The notes beneath the pieces were generated by a model that saw nothing but the letters and a program-made list of their open reading frames with translations, did not search any database and was not told the DNA's origin. A DNA stretch of 64,000 nt, taken from assembly GCA_030068145.1 (NCBI GenBank), contig JAPJBO010000005.1, positions 124,001 through 188,000 of the forward strand. The letters are read 5' to 3'. Both the position numbers and the translations under genes were made by a program. This DNA is from Diplonema papillatum. Lineage: Eukaryota; Euglenozoa; Diplonemea; Diplonemida; Diplonemidae. Below are positions 31,101-43,100 of this stretch, one piece after another. Every line of letters starts with the position of its first letter. The stretch's first letter is position 1.

Positions 31101-34100
31101 GTAGGTCCTTCTGATCATTTGCGAATGTGCCACCTCCAGAATTTGGCTCAGGGTAGTGCGGTTCGAAACCCCTAGATTCTGCTAACCAGTTTGGTGTGGG
31201 TGTGCACGAAAGGAAAAAAACCTGTGAAGGGAATTCGGAAGGACTGCAAAGCCCAAGCCCAGACCGAAATTAGCCCAGCACCTACCTGACGCGCCTGACC
31301 CAGCGAGCTACGAGGGTCGAAAAAAATATCACATACCCCCATTTCTTTTTTTAAACAACTTTTCTCCTTGGTGTAATTCCCTTATATCCCAACACTTGAA
31401 ATTTTGCTCCCTTATATCCCAATGGGATTGCCTTGGGCAAGGCAATCCCATTGGGATATAAGGGAACAAAATTTGTTGGTTGGGATATAAGGGAACAAAA
31501 TTTTTCGTCCCAATGGGATATAAGGGAACAACATTTGTTGACCACAGAACCTGGCCAGACCAGTCAGTCCGACTAGCCTGGACAGACCAGACAGCCTGGA
31601 CAGCCTGACCAGACCAGTCAGTGCGACCAGCCCGGACAGCCTGGACAGACCAGACAGTCCGACAAGCTTGGCAGGCTGGAGGCTGGAGCCTGACCAGTCT
31701 AGTCCGGCTGACCCAGAGTCCGACCAGCCTGGACTGCCTGACCAGACCAAGCCCTGGCGGTTGGTGCTGCAAGATCAACAGGAAGGGTGGGTCTTCTAGG
31801 TCCTTGGGTTCTTTCAATGGGAAGAACGGGAACAAAATTAGTTACCAATGAACAGATGCAGAACCTGTCCTGCTGTAGGAAGGTACAAGGTTGTTAAAAG
31901 TCCACACGAATCACAGGAGGTAGAACATGATTCATGGATTAAGTTTGAAAGTACGAATCACAGGACGTGGAACATGATTCGTAGGACCGCTGAGCACAAA
32001 GTTACCAAGTTTTCAAAACACCGCAACGGAGCAGGCGCCCGGCAGGCAATAGGCTCGGTCAGGACTGATCCCTCACACCGAAGTGATCACGGGTTGCCTT
32101 GTGAGCGTAGATGCGCGGGGCTGAACTCAGGCTGCATGAGTGGGTTTTGTCAGGTAACAATGGCCCTCCACACCGGATCTCAAGAGTAAGCTTCGTTTCC
32201 AAAAGTCGTGATCAAGTCTGTATACCCACAGAAGGCGCGAACTTAACGCAAGGACCCTTCAGACGTGGAACGCATTGGTCAGAAAAGCAAACACCGCAAC
32301 GGAGCAGGCGCCCGGCAGGCATTAGGCTCGGTCAGGACTGATCCCTCACACCGAAGTGATCATGGGTTGCCTTGTGAGCGTAGATGCGCGGGGCTGAACT
32401 CAGGCTGCATAGTGGGTTTGCGGAACTGCCGTAGCATCGATCAGCGAGTAAACGTATCCATCCCTGGCCGTGGCGCTCGATGGCTTCGGTAAACCGCATC
32501 GCGTATACAGACGAGACTTGACTCCGTACTTAGAGAGCGAATTCCGTCGATCATGGTGCAGATGACTTTACGCAGGACGATGCAATATTACCCCTCCCTT
32601 CCCTCCCGAAAAGAAAAGGCGTCGTTGAGCAGAGTGTAAAAAAGGATACGGGTGCACGAGCACGCGTCATGCAGATGGAAAAAATCGGCCAATTTATCCG
32701 TAACGTAAAACGCGCAAACATGCAAGAAGCTGCAGCGCAACCGGATGCGAAGTAGGGCAGTGCTAAACATGTGCTGACTGCTTCCAGAATTGAAATTGCT
32801 GGTGCTGGTCCTGCTGCCAATCTTGTTACGACGGGTGCTTCCTCTTCCTCTGGCCGCATGACCACAAGGGCCGAAGTGGCAGTGAAATTGGCAAATAGGT
32901 GGCCCAGTTTGCTGGGCATCAGCGTACTGCTGGTATTCAGAAGGCTGGGATCAACCCCTCTCGCATCAAGACCTGCTCTATGAACGGTGGTAATGGTGCC
33001 TTGCAACTCATCTCTTCATCGGGATGAAAGCGCTTACGCGTACACCATACGCATACGGGTCGACCACCGATGTTACTGTGAACAAACCAGCGTGCCCAAA
33101 GCAGGCGTTCGCCGTGAATGATAAAGCATGGAATAACAAGGGATCGATTCTCTCGACTCTTTTTGTTGGTCTCTTAACCCGAGAAGGAATAATCAAAACG
33201 AAGTTCTTAGCGGTTCTCTTTTGAGTTTCGTCTAAGGCCTCGTTGCGCGGGATCAATAGGGACATTATAAGGACCGAGAAATTGAAACCTCATTTTGGAG
33301 GTAAACGCAGCCTCAGATTTGGAAATCTTTTGTTTCAACGCCACCAAACGTCCCCGAATAGTCACTTTGACCCCCGGGAAAGTTTTCTAAAGGGGTCCCC
33401 CAAAAATCGTCATGACCACAAATGTTGTTCCCTTATTGTCCCATTGGGATATAAGGGAACAAAATTTGAAGTGGTGGGATATAAGGGAAATTCACCTTTC
33501 TCCTTTCCTACTTACTATGATCATAGGTGTCACGGCAAGTTTTGGCAGCCGCTGCTTAGCAAAACTTCATGTACTTAAAAGAACTCAATGCTTAGCAAAA
33601 CTTGACGTGGGCGGCTTTAGATTTACATCTGAATCATACATGGCGCTAACCACCACTTCACCACTTCACCGATTTTGTGTTTATTATTTTTTCCGAGACT
33701 AGAGGTATGCTAATAGCTCTATCGAGCCAACCCCACTTTTTGGGGGGTCCGCGGGCGAAGCCCGAGGGCACTTTTTATTTCAGGAACAACCTCTATGTTT
33801 CGAGCGATGCTCTTTGATTCCTCACGGATATCCTCAAATCTGCGATGGGAATAAATCGGATCGGTTTCGCGACGCAGGCCTGCGAGCGCGGTGTCACGTG
33901 CCTGTCGCACGACGCGAAACCCGCATCCGATCTTGAGGTCTCCGAGCCGTCCGCCTAGGTTCTTCACCCAACGCTGGAACCAAGGCGGACTAAGCTGGGA
34001 CCCCCATGAGGCAGGAGAAATACGACCCTGTAAAGGTGGTAGATGCGAGGCGGCCATCCTGGCCCAGTTGCCGAGGTTGACTATCTGATTAATAAAAATA

Positions 34101-37100
34101 CCCTTTTCCACCTGCCACGCGACTTTTCCGCACTCTTGTTGCGCACTGGAGGGCTACTTTTCTTACACTGGAGCTACTTTTCTTCCACTGGAGCCTACTT
34201 TTCTTACACTGGAGCTACTTTTCTTGCACTGGAGCCGTTTCAGGGTTTCCTATGTAAAGCCAAGGTGGAACGCAGGATCTAATGGAGATTTCAATGGAAG
34301 ATTGACGGGCACGGCGCCAGAATGAAAGCAAATAACGAAAATGTGTGGCACGGAGGGCGTGGAGACACAGGGAAGAAGGGATGCAAGGCAAAAGCAGAAT
34401 GAAATGTTCTCAGCGCAGCGCGAACTTAGTCGGAGTCAGAGCTTTGTGGTTCATCGTCGGAATCTCCAACAGGCAAGTGAATGTTCATGTCCCGAGTTGG
34501 AACTTGTGGAGCACCAAAGGAAACACTTGACTGCCTTCCGACAGTGATGTTGTAAACAACACATGGGTGTGGTTGCGTGGAAGGCACCGGCGGCACAAGC
34601 TTCTCGGAGATCTCGGTGCTTGCATTCGCCAAGGTGGATGCAACCTTCGAGGCTGCACGAGACGTCTGGTCGATGTACTCTTGGCAGGTCTTCGGCGATG
34701 ACCAGCCAAAGAACGACTGCAGCTCCGGTAGTGATGTTCCCCCTTCAGACAAGTGGCATGCCGAGCTGCGCCGAAAACTGTGGCTAGTGTAAGACACTCC
34801 AGGCGGTGCCTTTTGGCATCCCACCCTCCCCTCTCCTGTGTGCGTGCACAACTCGAGAGCGGAAAAGTCGCGTGGTGCGGTGGAAAAGCCATCTCATTCA
34901 CTCGAGAAAGTAGTTTTCTTTCACTCGTAGTTTTCCAGTGTGCCACTCGTGGCCTACGGCCACTCGTGGCACACTCGTCAATAAATAGCTATTAAATTTC
35001 GCGTTCGTCGCTGACCCCTCAAGTCACTCTACCTGTGCGCAGTGTGCTCGTAACTCTCGTCCAACACTTTGTCCGACTGGTGTCGTTCGTCCAAATGGTC
35101 GTCACTCCTTCCAGACTGTCAAGAATGGTCGTCGTCCGTGCATGCTGCGCAAGGGTACGGGCCGTTCCTTTGTGTTGTCCTGCGCGCTGTGTCGATATAT
35201 TTAAGCTATTAAATTTCGCGTTCGTCGCTGACCCCTCAAGTCACTCTACCTGTGCGCAGTGTGCTCGTAACTCTCGTCCAACACTTTGTCCGACTGGTGT
35301 CGTTCGTCCAAATGGTCGTCACTCCTTCCAGACTGTCAAGAATGGTCGTCGTCCGTGCATGCTGCGCAAGGGTACGGGCCGTTCCTTTGTGTTGTCCTGC
35401 GCGCTGTGTCGATATATTTAAAAGTCCCTTTTTTAGGGTCAAAAATATGATCTAGTCAACTCCCTCCATCCAGGTTTTTTTTGCCCGGTGATTGGAAAAG
35501 GGGGCTATTTGCATCTATATTTCAGGTCTGCCACCGTCTGGAGGCCCGGGTTCGAACCCGGCCGAGGACACTTTTCCGGTCGAAAATGGGTTTTGGAATT
35601 TGCTGGTTTTCGGGGTCTTATGTGCCCGAAATTTGCGTTTTTTGCAGAGTTTCTCAATGTCCCACGGTTATTGGTCACCCCGGGGAATTTGAGTCAGTCT
35701 ACCAGAACCAAGCACCACCCGAACTTTGCTTCACCAAAACTATGCTTTCACCCGGAGGCAGAACTTAGCATCGCCCGAACTTAGCTTTGTTTCACCAGAG
35801 CTTAGCTTCACCCGAACTTTACTGTTATCCGAAACAAACCCCGAAAATCATGTTCGACCGGAAAAGTGGCTCGCCCGGGTTCGAACTCGGGACCTCCAGG
35901 CTGGAGTCCAGCCCTGAAGCCTTGCGCTGTTCACTCTGCCATCACGGTGTCATTTCCAGGGGGGAAAACTTCCTGACCCTTTACGCTCCGGCCGGGGTTT
36001 TCTTGACCCGTGATTTGGCACCGGGTATTTGCATACTTGAGGCCCGGACGGAACTTAGCCTCATGCTTGCTTCGCCGAACTTACCCGAATAGAGCTTCAC
36101 CAGAACCCAGCTTTGCTTCGCCCGAACTTAGCATCACCAGAACTTAGCTGCCCGAACTTTGCTTTGCTTCGCCCGAACTTTGCTTTCACCAGAACTTAGC
36201 TTCACCCGAACTTTGCTTTGACTTAGATTCGCCCGAACTTTGCTTTGACTCAGCTTCGCCCGAACGTTGCTTTCACCAGAACTTAGCCTCACCCGAACTT
36301 TGCTTTGCTTTGCCCGAACTTTGCTTTCACCAGAGCTTAGCCTCCCCAAAACTTAGCTTCACCCGAACTTTGCTTCACCAGAACTGCTTCGCCGAACTTT
36401 GCTTCGCCAGAGCTTCGCTTCACCAGAACTTTGAACTTTGCTTCACCGAACTTAGCTTCGCCCGAACTTTGCTTGACCAGAACTTTGCATCGCCCGAACT
36501 TTGCTTCACCAGAACTTTGCTTCGCTTCAGCAGAACTTAGCTTCGCCCGAACTTTGCTTCGCCAGAACTTAGCATCGCCCAAACTTTTCCTTCACCCGAA
36601 CTTTGCTTTGCTTCTCCCGAACTTAGCTTCGTCCGAGCTTTACTGTTCCCGAACTTTAACTGCTGCCTCTAGTCTCGCTGGGCGCCGGTCTTTACCGGCG
36701 CAAATGTACTTTTGACACCACTTCACCACTTCATCATGGCACTCACTGCTCGCCGCTTCACCACTTCATGCCTGACTACTTGATCGATCAACTCATCAAC
36801 ACTCTCTTCCAAGTCCATGACAGCGTGCGGCATATGTCGCATGATGTCGAGCGACTCGCCAATGGCTGCGTTGATCCCTACCTCAATCAACTCTTGCGTC
36901 TCAGCGTTCTCCAGCTCTTCGGCGTTGTTCTCTTGCTCAAAGTGGTAGTCCTCCATCACTTCAACCCAGAGAGTGTCGACGTAGTCTTCCCCCAATAACG
37001 TAAAAAACTTCGACTCCCATGAACGACTTCAACTTGTCCTTTACAACAGTACTTTCGGCTTCCGTTGCGTCAAGCTCTTGGGTTAAGTGCATTTCATAGA

Positions 37101-40100
37101 GTTCCATGTTGACCAACGCCTTGTCCAGTAGGTGGCTCCGCGACTTCCTCTTGAGTGTCAAGTGGACACTACTGATGATATTCGCCGGCTGCAAAGTACG
37201 GATTACGGTTTTTTTGAAGCGAGCCACGCTGACGTGAAATGGGATGCTGGTGACTTCTTTCGACGCCTCGCTGAAGGCTTCGCTATGATGAAGTTCAGCA
37301 GCAAGAAAAGCGCTAATACGCAATTGCTGCGCTTAGCCACTTCATCGTCATGCCTTACTTCGCCACGTCACCGCTTCACCGTGCTCCGCCATTTCACCAC
37401 TTCATGCCGTACTGCGCTTAGCCACTTCATCGTCACCACTTCATGCTTTACTGCGCCAGTTCACAGTTCACCACTTCATACCGCACTGCGCCATTTCACC
37501 GCTTCATGCTTGTCAGCACTTCATTGTGCTGTGTCAAAATCAGAATTCCGATTCCTTTGGAATCCGGTGCCCAACACCTTCCTGGTGAGTGGTTCGTTAC
37601 ACACTTAGCATTCCCACGATGAATCGACACAACTGCTCTTGTACGTCCGCGTGGCTTGAACTCGTGCTTCCTCTGCATCTCCTTTCCGTCCAGTTTTTGG
37701 AAGTCTCACAGTTTGAGGTCTCCACCGCCATTTGGGAACGTGCACTGCTACCTGCTCCGGACGCTATCAAGAATGGCCACAGGAGACGGGGCTTTTGTTC
37801 CGGACGAAACACAAGGCCCAGCATGACGTGCACGACTTTCTGCTGGCCCTGTTTCCCAGCTCAACAGAGAGCATCGGCACAGTGGTGAATGGGTGTGACT
37901 CCTTTCCTCCGTAAGCTCACAGCAAATTTTCAAAGTTTGACTGCTTCAAGTGATGTAAACGTGCTGCGAAACCCGGCGATTCACTAAGTGGATGCCCTGC
38001 TCCATGATCTTGAAGAGACATTGGTCGGCGCCGGAGACATCTGGGCGAACAAGTGGAAGTGCATTGCGCAGACTGCGACGGACGGTTGGGTTCCAAGCCA
38101 GCTACTGAAACGCCACACAAGGTGCTCAAACGTTGATGCTAGTGAAGGCTGACTGGCCCCGGCCCCACGGAAGACAAGCTGAGGGGGAAAAAATTACACT
38201 ACCTCGGATGGCACCACGGCTCGTAGATTTTTTTTTGAACAAACTGTCTTATATGTCCGGCATAGTTTCAGCAGTTGTCTTATATGTCCGAGAAAGTTTC
38301 GTGATTGTGGAAAGTTTAATTCAACCTGCTATATGTCCGACATAGTTTCAAAATTGTCATGTGTGTCCGACATAGTTTCAAAAGTTGTCTTATATGTCCG
38401 ACATAGTTTCAGAGTTGTCTAACCGTGTCCGACACAGTTTCCGAGCATGTCCAGCATAGTTTCAGAAGTTGCCTTATATGTCCGAGATAGTTTCACAAGT
38501 GTCTAACCGTGTCCGAAACAGTTATTGAGCATGTCGTTGTAGTTTCAAAGGGTTTCTTACATGTCCGACATAGTTTCAAAGGTTGTCTTATATGTCCGAC
38601 ATAGTTTCAGAAGTTGTCTTATATGTCCGACATAGTTTCAGAAGTTGTCTTACATGTCCGAGATACTTTCAAAAGTTGTCTTACATGTCCGACATTGTTT
38701 AAAGAGTTGTCTTATATGTCCTATAGCTTTGGTATACCTTCATGGGCTTACCCGCGTCAGGGTTGCCACAAGAGGCGCCGACGAGACTTCCGACGACGAC
38801 GACAGAGACGAAGCCGAAGAAGTAGACCTGCTGTCCGAGGAATGCAATTCGTGTCGGCAGGGCAGAACGTCTCAGAAGTTGTCGTATATACTTTTAGGTT
38901 ACTCACCATCTGTACTTCTGGCAGAACACAGTCATGACCCTCACCACCTTCTGAGACTTCTCCAGCTATCCTATCACTTTGCTTACGCACGCCCTGAACC
39001 ACGTACCTTCTGAACCTGCTTTTGAACCACATTACCACAAAAGTTGAGTTCGACTGCTTTTGGAGCCAAATTATGTACCACAAAAGTTGAGTTCGAGTAT
39101 CGAATCGAGAATGAGTTTTTACGTTTACACGTGGGCGACTGGACGGCAAAATAGCCATGCGCAAACAAACCCCCAAACACCCCCCACGGCCGACCTGGGT
39201 ACCCTTGTCACTGGTCACAGGCAGGGGTGGCCTCTGTACCTGTTCTGCAGTGAAAAATGGATCTACTCGTTACCGTGGACGAGCTTCCATTTGAGAACGA
39301 GGAAGACGCCGCCAGGATTATGGCCTACACCGCCCAGCACAAAGAGGAAGTGAATGGACTGGTTGTCGCAATGAAGCACAGGCCAGAACGCACGGGGACG
39401 AAGCTCTGGTGCGGCCAGTGGGACAGCACACAGAGGAAGTGAATGGACAGGTTGTGGTGGGTGAAACTTGTTCCCGTCAGCTGCGCGAAGCCATAGTAAG
39501 AGCGGGGGTGAAACTTTCACCGACCGCACCTAAGAACGGGTCCTTCTACAGCTGCTTAACAGCAGCTAACTTTTGGTATTTCTTTCAGTTCCGAGAGAAA
39601 GCTAACCCCCATGCCCTCTTGCAGAAGAATCTATTCGCGCAGCCCCTGAGTGCGGATATTGTGCAAATATTTGAAGGCAGATGGGCGGAAGCGATAGTTC
39701 AGAATAGGGTTGGCACACCCCCGGATGCCACAACTCAGCTGCTGATGGCGTGCGCGTTCAAGGTTCAACTCGCCGTCTTCACATGCAAGATTGGTACAAG
39801 GGGGAACGTTCAGTGGGAAGCTGACGAACACAGTGCCACCAGGAAGCACGGTCACATCCATCCCTCTCCTTAATGACCAGGGGCAGTACTGGTTGGTGAC
39901 GACGACCCACTCGCCTGCTGCAGGGCATCAAGCAGAATCATCGCTCTGTCGTACAGTTGGCCATGTAGTCGTAGATGCGGAACCGAAACCACATTGACCC
40001 CCGCAGACAGAAATCACCCAGTGTCTAGTAAAGCTGAATCAGTTTTTCCCCGTCTCCTAATGCTCGGATGCCGATGCCGAAAAGCGATTTCCACCCCTCA

Positions 40101-43100
40101 TCGTTTTTACTGTTTTTTGGTGACGTGTCCTCATTTTTCCACGGTCCGCGACCCCTCGTTTAGAGACGCGGCGTCACCCCCAGAGCCTGCGCGAAAAGGT
40201 CTGGTAATCACCCCCATTCTTCAACCTCATTGATGTCCTGAAGAACCTTCAACGATGCCCGTTCTTATCGAACAGCTCGAATCCTGGCGGTGTCGGGTAC
40301 TGGTCACGAAACCCTCCAGTCAACTGCGTCGGGCGGAGCAAAGCGGCTGCAAATGAAATAGTGGCGGACGAGAAGGTGCTTGCTTCGCTGTTCTCCGAGA
40401 ACTATGCCGTGGACGTGTAAGACAACTTCTGAAACTATTTCGGACATATAAGACAACTAATGAAACTATGTCGAACATGCTCAGAAACTATGTCGGACAT
40501 GTAAGACAACTTCTGAAACTTTGTCAAACATGCAAGACAACTTTGAAATTATGTCGGACACCTACGACAACTTTTGAAACTGTGTTGGACATATAAGACA
40601 ACTTTTGAAACTATGTCGGACATATAAGACAACTAATGAAACTATGTCGGACATGTAGTCGCAAAACTATGTCGGACATATAAGACAACTTTTGAAACTT
40701 TGTCGGACATCCAAAACTATGTCGGACATATAAGACAACTTTGAAACTTTGTCGGACATATAAGACAACTTTGAAACTATGTCAGACATATAAGACAACT
40801 TTTGAAACTGTGTCGGACATATAAGACAACTTTCAAACTATGTCGGACATGTACGACAACTTTTGAAACTATGTCGGACATGTACGACATTTCACTCTTT
40901 TTTTTACCACTTGAAGTGGCACTTCACGAGCGTCTGCCTCGCCGCAAGTTAGCACCATGTATGCATCTGAATGACACCTCAACACAAAACAAGTTGTCGA
41001 CAACTAAGAAGTAAAAGAATACACCCAGAAGAAAAGCCAGGCACCGGGATCTTCCTGACGAGCACGCAACCCGGTGAACTTAATCAAGAGTCGAAGATTA
41101 GCGTCGAAACTTCCTGGCTTTTCACGCCGCAGCAGAACGACCACACCCTACCCAAACCCAAGCACCCTCTAAACGCGTTAGGGGACTTCACAAGGTTTCA
41201 CAACGGAGTGACACAACACCCGAAACGAGTCGCACTCTTTTACTTTTCTCAACCCCCCGCCATACCCAAGCCTCTACGGTCAACCGGAGACTTTAAAATA
41301 CCGACCTTCTAATCCACAAATAACGCTAGAATAACGGACAGTCCCACACTGACAAGTTTGGTCCGGCTTGTGGTCGTGCGTCACGCATTTCTCCCCTCAG
41401 TTCAGGGCATTAGCTTCCCATTCCAAATTCCGTCAGCTGACGGAATTTGGAAATCCGGGCGGCTCAAAAAATAAAAAGTGCAAAAAACGACCTTTGATGA
41501 AAAAAGTCGTGGGGGTCCGGTGGAGGCGTGGGTTAGGCCAGCTGTGCCAGGAAGCTGGCTGGCGGTCAGGGGCTGGCCATCGGTGGGTCGCCGCTGGGCA
41601 TGGTGGGCTGACTGGCAGAAGTTTGGGGCTGCCGCCGGTGCTGAGCCGAGTGAGAGAGTCGAGGCTCAGAAGCAGCCCAGAATTCTTGACAGATTCTCTC
41701 CGAGTTGACACAAGTGCCTTGTTCCGTGTGATCTCCGGTCTGCATCTACTCGTGCCAATGATTTACCAGCACACACTATCTGAGTGGTGGATGAATTAGA
41801 AATGGGCTGTTGGCTTCAGGAGTTCGCACCAGGGGGAGCGGGGCGAGGGTCACACAGATGGCAAACAGTGCCACCAGTACGTTGGTCGTATGTCTTACGC
41901 GACAAACGGACTGAGAAGTGCAAACTATTTCTCCACCTGAATGTACCGTACCGTTTGCCGGGGGGCGGTGCCCCCCGGACCCCCCCTTTTGGAAGGTTCG
42001 GGTGGCTTAAATAAACAAAGGCTTCGATTTCAGAGCGGGAAAAGCAAATTGGCTATTGAGACAGAATTTGGAAAACTGAATAAAAATGAAGCTAATAGCC
42101 TGGCCTCAGTTACCAAAAAAAAAAAAAAACGCTAACCCAAACAACTTCCGCCGGTAGAGAAACCTTGCCAAAAGAAATCAACTGCCTTCGGGTAGGCTAG
42201 TCTGATACTAGTTGTCGCCGGGGAAAAAAAAAGGATAAAACAAAACTACGCATTCCTTTCTACTTTGTCCTACTCTCGCGGTGTACGGTTTTTGAAGAGA
42301 TCGGTGGCGCCACAAAGTCCAGAAAATCCATGGCAAAGAAAGAAAGCCAAAAATACCGTCACTAAAAGGCATGAAAAGACGCTGAAAGTAAATAACGTTG
42401 TCGACAACGAAAAGCAAAAGAATAAACCAAAACTACGCATTTCTTTCATCACAACGTTGCCTTTCTTTGGGTCAAGCACACCCGCTATTTAGTACGTGAA
42501 GCGGGTGGAGGGGGGTCTGAATGGGTGCCGCAAAGTTGCCGTTCTTGTTGTTGTCAATTTAACACACCGCCACAGGTTGCCCAAGGTCCTATCAACCGCA
42601 CCATCGAGGTTCCGGCTGTCCGGAGGAGAAAGACACCGGCAGCGGCTCCCATCCCGGAGAGCGTGTCGACCGCACATGAGGGGTATGCTGGACACAAAAC
42701 CTTTTCGTGACCGAGATGAACGGCCGGGATCGCCGAGGGGCGGGGACTCCTCTGTACGAGAGTGATAAAAGGAAGAAAGGAGGTCCTTGCTGCAACCTGC
42801 CCTCCTCGCGCCTGCTATCAGCTGCCGTTTCGGTTCGACAGCTGCTCCTACAAGTGCGCACTCATCAGTGATAGAATAATGTCCGCCAATATATGTTGAT
42901 AGATGAGTTTTGTGAATGTCTTTTCGCACTTTACTTCTGCCGCCCGGCAGGCGAAAGACACGTCCCGTCGGGCGGTTCTCCACTCCGTGCTTCCGCGAAG
43001 TACGCGCTCATCGGTCCGCGCCGGGGGCCAAATACCGTCTGGCTCCTAATTTATGTAGTTTTTTAATTTATAAGTATCGGGAAATTAGAAAGAAAAATAA

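Noticed and set aside
32551-33006. A 151-codon minus-strand frame
   Set aside because: No domain or coding bias seen, and short stretches on the plus strand look at least as coding-like; neither is supported.
35535-35575. A tRNA gene around GGGTTCGAACCC
   Set aside because: Only a T-arm-like hairpin is present; no acceptor stem, D-arm or anticodon arm can be drawn around it.
37730-37914. A ubiquitin-specific peptidase box suggested by [11 protein letters not shown]
   Set aside because: A single short likeness with no catalytic Cys or His box in phase; mentioned only as context for the neighbouring OTU-like region.
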